This document shows positions 29,340 to 37,860 of a DNA stretch of 64,000 nucleotides, in pieces (position 1 is the stretch's first letter; the number at the start of each line of letters is the position of its first letter). The stretch spans positions 1-64,000 of the forward strand of contig CAUYUJ010004757.1 of assembly GCA_963575745.1 (NCBI GenBank). Direction: 5' to 3'. The position numbers and the translations under genes were made by a program. The DNA comes from Prorocentrum cordatum. Taxonomy: Eukaryota; Sar; Dinophyceae; Prorocentrales; Prorocentraceae. Under the pieces are notes generated by a model. That model was not told where the DNA came from. It did no database searches and saw nothing but the letters and a program-made list of their open reading frames with translations.

Positions 29340-30858
29340 TCAGCGGCGCTGCCATTTGCCGCCGCCCCCGCCGTTGCTCTTGTTGTTCCAGCTCTTCCAG
29401 GAGCCGGTCTTGGCCCCGGTGTCGGCCCTGCGCTTGCCCTGCTGACTCTGCTGACTCTGCTGGGCGGTCAGGCCATGGCCCGCACGGTGGGCCTGGCTGC
29501 GCTTGGGCGTCGCCGGGCCTCGGGCCGGACCGGCTCCCTCCTGCTTCGTGGCGGCGGGGGCGCTGCCGAGGCTCTTCTCGTCAAAATCGTATTCCCGCTC
29601 CGCCTGGCGGAGCAGCACCTCGTCGAGGGCGAGGGCCGCCTGACTCACCTGCGATGCCGAGGTCCGCGGCGGGGGGGCGGGGCGCGGGCGCGCGCGGCGG
29701 AGCGGGGTGGCGGGCCTGGAAACCTGTGACGCCAGCGGCGGCCTTCTCGGCCCAGGAGCGGCGGGCGACCTGGTCGTAGAACACGCCCAGGTGGGCTTTG
29801 CGGCCCTTGAGCTGGGCGTGGGCCGCTACCTGCGAAGCGAGCGGGGAATCCGCTGGCCGGAGGGCGCGCGGGCGCGCGCGGCAAGATGCCAGGAGGCAGA
29901 TCTGCTTGTGTGCGAGTGCCGCGGCGAAGTCGAGCTGCTTCGTTGCGGCAGCGGCCAGAGCGTACCTGCGCCGCCGAGGAGGGTCCGCGAGTACGGTCGG
30001 CGGGCGGGACAGCGAGGTACTGGTCGAAGGCGAGGTGCCACTCGGTCCAATTCATCAGGCGAGGCTTGGCCCCGCCGCCCGCGCCCGCCTGGGTGGCATC
30101 GTCGTCATGTGGGCGGCCGACGGCGGACGCGCCCGTGGGAAGCCACAGGCGCAAGTCGACGTTGACAAAAGGGGCGGCAAGCCCTTTCTTCTTCTGTAGG
30201 CGGTCGACCTCGGATGCGAGGGAATCGACGCGCACGGTCCTGACGCGACGCGGCCGGACGGGCGGCCGCGGACCGGCGAAACAGGCTGGGAGGGGGGGGG
30301 GCGCGCCTGGGCCACGCCGCGGTGGGCAAGTTGGCCAGGGTGATGGCGTTCAGCTGCGCCTGGAAGTCGACGTGAACCGTCGGGGCGTCATCCTTGGTGA
30401 GGATGCGGGTGAGCTCCGCCAGCGGGTCCGCTGCGGGTGCCGCTGGCCCGGCAGGCGCGGTGGTCCCAGCAGGTGCGAACTCCTTCTTCGCCGCCTGAAC
30501 GGCGGCGGTCGCAGGGCGACCGTCGCGGCGGTTCTGGGCGCGCGCTTGCCTGTATAGCCTGGTCGAGGGCGTGAGCCTTTCCAGGCGAGATCTCAATCTT
30601 CTTTGTGTTGACGTACACGAGTGCCTGCGGGGTGTACACCTGTTGCACGGGACGCTCGCGCGGGTGGCCGCGCGGGACGGCCGGATCGCGCGCACGGACG
30701 CGCGGGCGGGAGCGGGAGCGCGCGCGCGGGCGGCGGACACGTGCCTCCGCTCGGTCGAGAATCGCGACCATGTCATTCAGCCATGTGTCCGGGTCTGGAG
30801 CCCCTGTCGCCATCGCATGCTTCTTGAGAAAGAAACGCAAGGCAGCGGCCGCCTCCAT
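29340..30858 (-). CDS. Gag-like protein of YR element X (intron-containing)
   Basis: ATG 30858 (MEAAAALRFFLKKHAMATG). Blocks: TWLNDMVAILDRAE; VYTPQALVYVNTKKIEI; APTVHVDFQAQLNAI; VDSLASEVDRLQKKKGL; MNWTEWHLAFDQYL; FYDQVARRSWAEKAAAG; LRQAEREYDFDEKS; and a Gln/Gly/Trp-rich basic tail ending GGGGGKWQRR. They match gag of D and Z block by block but sit in three frames; two breaks fit introns at 30640-30744 and 30240-30306, others between 29650 and 30060 are unresolved. No zinc knuckle. Inferred role: capsid/RNA-binding protein, from its position 5' of pol. Confidence 0.65.
30240..30306 (-). other. Putative intron, X gag
   Basis: 67 nt, GC-AG, AG|GC. Joins PTAAWPR to TVRVDSLASEV and restores frame. 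Confidence 0.65.
30640..30744 (-). other. Putative intron, X gag
   Basis: 105 nt (in-frame), GC-AG, phase 0. Joins AILDRAE to VYTPQALVYV. Same position as the 60-nt intron in D1 gag (19935-19994). Confidence 0.65.
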
Positions 30859-31397
30859 GGCGGCAATTGTTTGCGCGGCGAACGAAGGGAAACCTGGAGT
30901 CCGCTGCACTGTCCGCGCGGCGCGGCTCGCTCTGTCGCACGTTCGCGGAACACGAGGTACCGGGACTGGCGGGTCGGCGGGTGGGCGAGAGCCTCGGGAA
31001 AGACGAGGCCGAGGCCGACACGGCGAAGCCGCCACGAAGCACGATCGAATGCAAGCCTCGGAGAAACCGACGTGCGACCGGCGACGGGAACGGTAACGGG
31101 GCCCGAGTCCGCCTGCGCGCGAGATCACGCATGCGCCACGAATCCCGACACGCGGGCCCCGGAGAGCGGGGGGGGCGGGCGGGATGGCGGAGCCTCGTAA
31201 GCGAGCCGGACCGCCCCGCCCGGACCGTCCGCCGGAGCCGCCGGCCGTCCGTCGTTCTCAGCTGTCGGTGCCGCTTGCTCCCGCAGCTCGCGCCGGGTGT
31301 CCGCTGCCCCGAACGGGGCGCCAGGCCTTGGCGCGTCACTGTCACCCAGGAGCGGGGCCACCAAAAGGCCGTCCTGGGAGAACATAGGGCTAGCGGG

Positions 31398-31995
31398 TCC
31401 CAGTGGACCAACCGGTCACGTCCAACGATCGTGCCGGTGTAGGCAGGGCCCCAGTGGGCCTGCCTGCAGCCCTTGAGCGGGGGGGAGAGGGGTCCCAGTG
31501 GACCACCGGTCGCGTCCAGTGAGCGCGCCGGTACGGGCAAAGCCAACATGGGCTTGCTCGCTGCTCCCTGAAGGGGTCCCAGTGGACCTACCGGTCACGT
31601 CCAACGATCGTGCCGGTGCAGGCAGGGCCCCAGTGGGCCTGCGTGCAGCCCTTGAGCGGAGGGAGAGGGGTCCCAGTGGACCACCGGTCGCGTCCAGTGA
31701 GCGCGCCGGTACGGGCAAAGCCAACGTGGGCTTGCTCGCTTCTCCCTGATGGGGTCCCAGTGGACCCACCGGACACGTCCAATCGATCGCGCCGGTGCAG
31801 GCAGGGCCCCAGTGGGCCTGCCTGCAGCCCTTGAGCGGAGGGAGAGGGGTCCCAGTGGACCACCGGTCGCGTCCAGTGAGCGCGCCGGTACGGGCAAAGC
31901 CAACATGGGCGTGCACGCTGCTCCCTGAAGGGGTCCCAGTGGACCCACCGGTCACGTTCAATCGAACGTGCCGGTGCGGGCGGGGCCCCAGTGGG
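31398..31995. repeat. ~179-bp tandem repeat in the X leader
   Basis: About 3.3 units, each containing two GGTCCCAGTGGACC-type palindromes and a GCAGGGCCCCAGTGGGCCTG block. Lies between terminal repeat A1 and gag of X. Confidence 0.9.
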
Positions 31996-32652
31996 CCGAG
32001 CGCCCCCCGGAGATGATGATCCGGGCATCGCCACCTTGCCTGGTCGTGCCGTGTCCTGGCCTCAGTGGGCCGACGCTAGTGGAGTCAGCGTGATCCCCGA
32101 TGGGCCCGATCACACTCCACATCTCCCTTGCCTGGTTGGCGCAAGCCGTCTAAATCCTTTTCCATGTCCTACCGCGCACCGCCGCGGCCGCTGCTGGGGC
32201 GCGCTGCGAGCCCAACCTCCACGAGATCTGCCACTGCGGGAAACGGGCTCGCTGGCGCCGCGACTTTAACATCGACCTGGTCGCGCGCGCGCTGCGTCTG
32301 GCGCGCTCGACCGGGACTGCACGGGCAACGCGAGTCGCCGTCTCTGCAGGAGTCCGGACGGGCCGGCCTGGCACCGGGGCCGATCCGGGCCGACCGACAC
32401 GAGCCGAACGCAGGTACGGATGTCCCCGGCGGTCCGCCTGCCCGCCAGTGCGGGCGCGAGGCGCCGGGGTGGGTACTCGCGGACTTGCAGCAGGTAGTCT
32501 GGGTGTCACAACAACCCAGATCTCCTGCCGCGAGTCCACGAGCCCCGTGCGCACACTTGCGCAGATGCCCGACCATGGGCAGAAAAGAACTTTCGAGCCA
32601 AGCAAAACGACGAGGAGCGGACGGGGCGCCGGCCCGGGACCCAGAGCACCCA
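31996..32652. other. X leader, no gene recognised
   Basis: GC-rich sequence between the tandem repeats and terminal repeat A1. No open frame with a recognisable product on the sense (minus) strand. Confidence 0.5.
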
Positions 32653-33037
32653 GCGAAACGCGCCCACAGGAAGATGGGCGCCCCGCCTGCCGCAAACAAT
32701 TATGGAACCTGCGAGCGGCAAGGCTGGTCGGTGCCGCGGACGGGTCGCGCGCGCTCCCTCCGCGGCGGCCTAGCCGCCACGCATGACTGTTCCTGTGCGC
32801 GGCAAGGCTGGCCGGTGCCGCGGTGAACGCTCGCGTGCGCTCCCTCCGCGGCGACCTAGCCGCGGCGCATCCGACAAAACCGCGGCTCCATCTTTCTCGC
32901 GTTTCGCGTGTCGTCGCCTCGCGGCGAAGCGCCCCTCGCAACCTCACGCGCTCGCTGCGGGGCGCGCGGACGCACGCGCATCGCGTCCTCGCTGCTGTGC
33001 CCGCGAGACAGCATTCGTGCCTCGGCTGTTCGCTCAC
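32653..33037 (-). repeat. X terminal repeat A1 (left end of X)
   Basis: 385 bp, matching A2 at 23483-23867. On the minus strand the element begins GTGAGCGAACAGCCGAGGC. Confidence 0.85.
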
Positions 33038-33081
33038 GCCATCAGGGCGCGCGCGCGCGTCTCCGTGCGTCTACCGCGGGC

Positions 33082-34754
33082 ATGAGCCCACTCGCAGCGG
33101 CGCGCAAGGCCGATTGGGTCCTCTTCGTCGCAGCGGCCAACGCGGCGGAGGGGGGCGCATCGCCAGCTCCCGAGCTGGTGCTGTGCACCACGGTCGCGCG
33201 CCTGATGGCCGAAGCGATCGGGGCGGTCCGCCCGATTGATTACTCGGATGCGGCCATGCGCGATATGTTGATTGCGGCCCTGAAGCCAGGCGCGAAGCCG
33301 TTTGCGGGCGATTCTTCCGCGGAGTGGCGCGATTTCGCGATTAAGCCGTGCCACATCAATATGGCGCTGCGGACACAGTCGCGAGCGATGGATGCCTTCG
33401 GGCGGAAGGCCCCCGCCCCGTTGGTGCGCGAGGACGCGGGCCGCCGCACGGCGTGCCGCCAGGAGGGTCAGCAATCGGCCCTGGCGGAGGCGGCCGCCAA
33501 GCCCGCGGAGGAGACGACGCGGATTGCGGCGGCAATGGAAGAATACGTGAAGGCCAGCAAGGAATTGCTCGAAGAAAAGCGGGAGAAGCCGCTGGCGTTT
33601 GCCATGGAGGCGCGCCGCGTTTTCGCATGCGCGGGCGGCATTGTTCGGGGATGCGCGCCTCGGCAGGACCGTGTGCGCGAGGTCTGGCTCGGCAAGTTCC
33701 CCCGTGAGGGATTGCCGACCGAGGAGTCGATGCGCAAATTCGCGGCCGCGGGCCGGACGGCCCAGTCCCATGGCCGCTCATGCATTGGGAGCGCCGAGGG
33801 CGAGAGCCTGCAGGCTCCCTGCTCGGCGGCACGTGCAATGACAAGCTTCCGTTTCGCCGATTGCTCCGCGCGCAGGACCACTGCAAGCCCCAATGGGCGC
33901 GAATGCCGAAGCTGGACTCGGTACCAGCGGGGGCGGGCTCGTGGCGCGATCGCGCGTCGGCCGTCACCGCGGCGAACCGCGCGGGTGCGGCCCTGGACCG
34001 AATGGATTTCTCGGTTATGCGCACTTCCAGGTCGCGCGCGACGCAGCGCAGCGCGCGCGCCCACGCGCGCCCCGTGGCGCGAGGCCCACGTAATGGAGTG
34101 GGGGCTTCGCTGCATCCTGTCCAAAGTGTTTGATCCCGTCGTGCTATTGGGATACATGTACCAGCTCGCGCGCGTGAGCGAGGAGCACGGGGGCGTCAAG
34201 GCGCGTCCGCGGAGCGGCGGGCCCGATGCCCAGGGAGCCGCGCGCGGGAGCCCGCGCCGCGTCCAGGTTTCCTACACGTACGATTTGCTTCTCCGCCAGA
34301 AAGTGGCGAAAGACCTGGAACACGGCGACGAGGATGCGACGGCCTCGTTCACTGCGTTGTCGTGGGACATTCTGCGCGCCGCCAAGGAGCGCAGCGCTTT
34401 TGAGTGGCCGCCGCCCTGGCATCGTGCATCGCGCTGCGCGCTGTAGGAGAGAGTCCAGCAGTCGGACCGCCAGGCGGCGTTCGCCAAGGGCGGGGGCAAG
34501 AAAGGCGGCAACGACCGGCGCGACCAGGCGCGAGCCCGCGCGCGCGCGCCCCGCGAGCGCGAGCACGCGTCGCGGCGCGCGAGGCGGCGAAGCCACGGAC
34601 CCCGGCGAGCCCTGTCCTCCGCCAGCGCTCGCGCAGCCCCCGCCGCGATACCTTCAGCAAGAAGGGGAGCGGAAAGGCCGGCAAGGGAGGGGCTCCCAAG
34701 GACGCGGGGAGCTCGTGGCACAAGCCTGAGCGAAAGGAGTCCTGGCGGTGGTGA
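33082..34754 (+). CDS. Gag-like protein of YR element Y (intron-containing)
   Basis: ATG 33082 (MSPLAAARKADW), about 40 bp beyond the X insertion. A first long block includes LMAEAIGAVRPIDYSD, SAEWRDFAIKPCHINMAL and a helical EETTRIAAAMEEYVKASKEL segment. After an intron come DRVREVWLGKFPREG; then, in another frame, GGTCNDKLPFRRLLRAQDH; then MEWGLRCILSKVFDPVVLLG, VSYTYDLLLRQKVAKDLE, LSWDILRAAKERSAF, ERVQQSDRQAAFAKGGGKKG and a basic tail (RSRSPRRDTFSKKGSGK) ending at 34754. Clearly related in layout but not in detail to X/D/Z gag. At least four introns are placed; breaks at about 33770 and 34030-34090 remain unresolved. Confidence 0.6.
33610..33666 (+). other. Putative intron, Y gag
   Basis: 57 nt (in-frame), GC-AG, GAG|GC...CAG|GA. 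Joins PLAFAME to DRVREVWLGK. Confidence 0.55.
34201..34266 (+). other. Putative intron, Y gag
   Basis: 66 nt (in-frame), GC-AG, AAG|GC...CAG|GT. Joins EEHGGVK to VSYTYDLLL. Confidence 0.65.
34402..34446 (+). other. Putative intron, Y gag
   Basis: 45 nt, GA-AG. Joins AKERSAF to ERVQQSDRQ and removes the TAG that would otherwise end the frame. Confidence 0.55.
34528..34583 (+). other. Putative intron, Y gag
   Basis: 56 nt, GC-AG, CAG|GC...GAG|GC. Joins GGNDRRDQ to AAKPRTPASPV and restores the frame of the basic tail. Confidence 0.6.
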
Positions 34755-34911
34755 AGCCAGGGCGCCGGCGCTGTGCATGCTAATTATTCGCCCGCCCGAG
34801 GCGCGCTCCGCGCGCGCGCGCGCGCCCCCCCCGCGGGGACGCCGCGCCAGCCAGTGATGCAGACGACGGGGCCTCCCCATTGCACCCTGCCGACAGCGGT
34901 GAGGGCGCAGT

Positions 34912-37768
34912 GTGGCGCGGGCCGTCGCCCGAGGGGCAGGAGGCGCCGCCAGTGCGCCGCGCGCGAGACCGCCCCGCCCGCGGCGAGCGCAGCGCAGGAC
35001 GCGGATGTTGATTCCGACGACGGCGCCGAAGGCGGGGGCGGCGACCTTTGCCCCCAGCAAATCCACGATGCCGGCTGCGCATTTGAAGAGGCCCTTGCCC
35101 GCCACTCTACGGGGGCGGAGCCGCGAAGCGCGCGCGCAAATCAAAGCCGCCGTGGATGCGTTGCTCGACGACGAAGACAAGAGGACGGGCATGAGCCCTC
35201 TTTGCCACGCCGCCTGGGCGGCACACTTGCCGCGAGTCCGCGAGATAGCGCCGCTTGCGGGACCTGAGCGCGATGCGGCGGTGGCGGCGAGCCAGACGAG
35301 CGACGCACTCTTGCAAGAGAGGCGCGAGGCGGCGTTGCAATTTTGGCGAGAGCGCAAACGTGTGACGGCTTCAGAATGGAAGGCGCCGCCCGGCACGCCG
35401 CTACCGCGAAGCACCGGCGGAGAGCGCGGTCGGGCGAGGCACGCTATGCGAAGTTACCATGGCATGTGCGCTCCGTCCTTGGGCCTGACAAGAACTTGTT
35501 GCTTTTGGCCGAAATGATGCAAGCTGCAGGGGTGACCAGCGACGCAGCGCGCGCGCGCGACAGCGGGGCGCGGCTCCGTGCTCGAGGCGTCCGACGAGAA
35601 TTTGACGCGTGACTTGGAGCGGGGCTTCCCGCTAGTGGGAGTCCTGCCGCGCTCGGGCACGAACGCGCCCGTGACCCCCAAGGGAGCCGAATGCCCATCC
35701 GAGTTGCGCAGCCGAGCGGACACTTTGAACGCCGCCACCCTCGAGCGCGTGTCTCGGGATCTGGGGACCGACGCGGAAGTCACCCAGATTTTGCATGATA
35801 AAGCATACGAAGAGGCGCGCGCCGCGCAAGCCAGCGGGGACAGTCGCCCATGCTGCGACGTCCGCGAGCGTGCAGGTGGCCGCGGGCCAGGCAGCGTGGG
35901 TCCGGTTGTCCGACCTGCCACGCGGGGCGGCGTTAAACCCGCGATTCCCTGTAGACGAGGGATGGCGCTGGAAGTTGGAAGAATGGATACGCAAGGAATG
36001 GCGCATTCGCCGCGGCATGCACCGTCCCCTCCCCTGGGCGCCGCGCCGGGAGCCAACGCGTCCAGGTACGCGCGATCGACGATTTCACTGCCACGGGCGT
36101 TAATGACTGCGCCGCCGCAGCCGAGAGGTGCAGGCGGGCCCTTTCCCCCCCCCCCCGCCCCTCGCGCGCGCTGTCCGCTCTCCCGTGTCGCCGCGACCGC
36201 GCGTAGGGTGGATTCTCTCGATGCTCTGGTCGAGCTGGCGCGGATCGCGGCCGCGGCCGGCACGCCGGTGCTGAGCAAAGAAGATTTCATCGGTGCTTAC
36301 AAAACGTTGCCCGTGCGAGGCGCCGACCTCCCGTTGGCCCATTCGGTATGGGCCAAGGGAGCCCGCGAGGGCTACTGTCTGCAACTCTTGAGCTGCCCCT
36401 TCGGCGCCGTGGGCAGCGGATACGCTTGGGACCGCGTTGGGGCGGCGCTCCAGGCGCGAGGCGCGAGCGCCGCGGCGGCACGGCGAGCGCCCCGCGAGCG
36501 CGGCAGGCCATCCTTGCCAAGCTGTTCTCGCTCGCTTCGGGCCGATTCGTGGACGATCTGTTCCGGGCCGACGCGGACAGGGGGCCCGGCACGGGCGGCC
36601 CCCGCGATGCCGCAGAGGTCCTGAGGGCGGTCGTCGAAGACCTTTTGGGCTGGCGCCTGGACGCCGGCAAACGCGTTGTTGCCGAGCCGAGGGCCACTGT
36701 GCTCGGCGTCGACGCGGAAGTGCGCGGATCGGGCGATGAGCTCTCGTTAGTATTCGCGATCGGTGGCGACAAGCGCCACAAATGGATCCAAGAGATCGAG
36801 TGGGTGCTGGAGGCAGGGAGAATGTCGCCGGCGGCGGCATCAAAACTCGCCGGCAGACTCGGATGGGGCTCCTCTGCGGTGTTCGGCAGAGGCACGCCCA
36901 AGCTCCCGCGCGCGAGCGACGCGCGCGCGCGAGAGCGACGGCAGGTGCCCGGGTATACCTCGCCCCGCTGTTCTGGCACGCGCAGCAGCGGGGATGGAGG
37001 TTGAAGTCGCGGCTCCGCGGGGCATTGGAATGGTGGCTGCGCTTCCTCCGGAGCGCGCCGGAACGAGCGGTGCCCCTGCGGGTGACCCCGGAGCGGCCAC
37101 GCTACCTCGTCTATTCCGACGCGACGGGCGGCGGCAGGCGACATACGCGCGCGCCTGTTTGGAACGGCGCCCGCATTGCCCGGCCCGCCCCGCCTCCGCA
37201 GGCTCGCGTGGGTCATCATTGGGCCCAGCGGTAAGCGCTATGCAGCGGCTGATGTGCCTTCGTCGATCAAGCGGTGGACGAAGCACCGCAAGACGCAGGC
37301 GGGGGCGCCCCGGCCACGCGTAGCCTGGCGGACAGCCCGCCGTGTTGCGAAAGGTCGCGGCATGGGAACTCGTCGCGGCCGTTTGCGCCTTGCATCATTT
37401 GCTCGCGACGCTGCGCGATGCGGAAATCGTGTTGTTTGTCGATTCGAAGGCGCGGCCGGGCGCGGGTCGCCGAGCTGCCCGTGCGATGCTCCGCTGACCG
37501 CGCCAGGCCGCGCTCGGGGTGCTCCTACGCGGGACCTCGCGCCAGGCAGATTATAACGCGCTCGTGGCAGATATTTGGTTCGCAGCAGCGACCGCGCGGT
37601 GCCTCCTGAGCGCGTGGTATGTGCCATCCGCGCTCAACGTGGCAGACGCCCCTACGCGGCCCGCCACGAAGGCGGCCGCGATTGCGGCCATGCACCGCGA
37701 GGGCTTCACCCGAGTGGCGTGGCCATGGCCCCGCGCGGCGCCCTGGCATTCGCGCGGGCATGCATAGC
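34912..37768 (+). CDS. Pol: reverse transcriptase-RNase H of YR element Y (intron-containing, apparently intact when spliced)
   Basis: Start uncertain; the open frame begins near 34912 (possibly further 3'). Conserved order: HVRSVLGPDKNLLLLAEMM; GFPLVGVLPRSG; AAWVRLSDLPRGAALNPRFP; VRAIDDFTATGVND; SKEDFIGAYKTLPV (motif A region with a single Asp); QLLSCPFGAVGSGYAW; SGRFVDDLFRAD (motif C); KLAGRLGWGSSAVFG; LVYSDATGGG (RNase H Asp 1); VAAWELVAAVCAL (Glu); IVLFVDSK (Asp 2); NVADAPTRP (last block). Nine introns give a continuous frame from 34912 to the stop before 37768. The RNase H residues are only in one frame after splicing. Catalytic residues are all present. The pol of Y is only distantly similar to that of X and D, so it represents a separate lineage. 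Confidence 0.75.
35383..35438 (+). other. Putative intron, Y pol
   Basis: 56 nt, GC-AG, AAG|GC...GAG|GC. Joins VTASEWK to ARYAKLPWHV. Confidence 0.65.
35547..35586 (+). other. Possible intron, Y pol
   Basis: About 40 nt, GC-AG (or 43 nt from 35544). Joins AGVTSDA to ASDENLTRDL. Short, and the donor is ambiguous. Confidence 0.4.
35815..35875 (+). other. Putative intron, Y pol
   Basis: 61 nt, GC-AG, GAG|GC...CAG|GT. Joins DKAYEE to VAAGQAAWVRL and restores frame. Confidence 0.75.
35996..36065 (+). other. Putative intron with GA donor, Y RT
   Basis: 70 nt, GA-AG, AAG|GA...CAG|GT, phase 0. Joins EEWIRK to VRAIDDFTATG. Same codon position as the introns at 28188-28241 (X) and 17489-17538 (D1). 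Confidence 0.75.
36128..36206 (+). other. Putative intron, Y RT
   Basis: 79 nt, GT-AG with a C-rich tract. Joins CAAAAER to VDSLDALVELA, restoring frame. Confidence 0.7.
36454..36506 (+). other. Putative intron, Y RT
   Basis: 53 nt, GC-AG, CAG|GC...CAG|GC. Joins VGAALQ to AILAKLFSLA just upstream of FVDD, restoring frame. Confidence 0.8.
36892..36944 (+). other. Putative intron, Y pol
   Basis: 53 nt, GC-AG, phase 1. Joins SAVFGR to GARVYLAPLFWH, matching LGRAMLRPLFAH of X. Confidence 0.8.
37138..37201 (+). other. Putative intron, Y RNase H
   Basis: 64 nt, GC-AG, AG|GC...CAG|GC. Joins SDATGGG(R) to LAWVIIGPSGKR, restoring frame. Confidence 0.85.
37299..37353 (+). other. Putative intron, Y RNase H
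   Basis: 55 nt, GC-AG, CAG|GC...AAG|GT. Joins KHRKTQ to VAAWELVAAV, bringing the catalytic Glu into frame. Confidence 0.85.
37450..37506 (+). other. Putative intron, Y RNase H
   Basis: 57 nt (in-frame, containing a TGA stop), GC-AG, AAG|GC...CAG|GC. Joins LFVDSK to AALGVLLRGTS. Confidence 0.8.
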
Positions 37769-37860
37769 AAGTAGCACAGGGCAATTTGTAGGGGGCGCAA
37801 AGGCTTGCGCGGCGAGCGCGTGACGACCAGGCCCGCCGCGAGAGGGGGCCCGCGGGCGCC

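Larger units (their letters stand above)
23310..33037 (-). mobile_element. Complete YR retrotransposon X with split direct repeats, nested in Y
   Basis: Minus-strand order: A1 (33037-32653), 179-bp tandem repeats (31995-31398), gag (30858-29340), pol (29106-26467), a small acidic ORF (26377-25895), recombinase (25699-24128), B1 (24023-23868), A2 (23867-23483), 17-bp spacer, B2 (23465-23310). The B1/A2 boundary is exact. Length 9728 bp. The insertion interrupts Y between its leader repeats and gag. The flanks (gacaaagaat / gccatcaggg in plus sense) show no target duplication, as expected for YR integration. RT motifs (YVDD), RNase H residues and the recombinase R, R, W, Y are present. X looks young: its A repeats differ by about one base. 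Confidence 0.85.
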
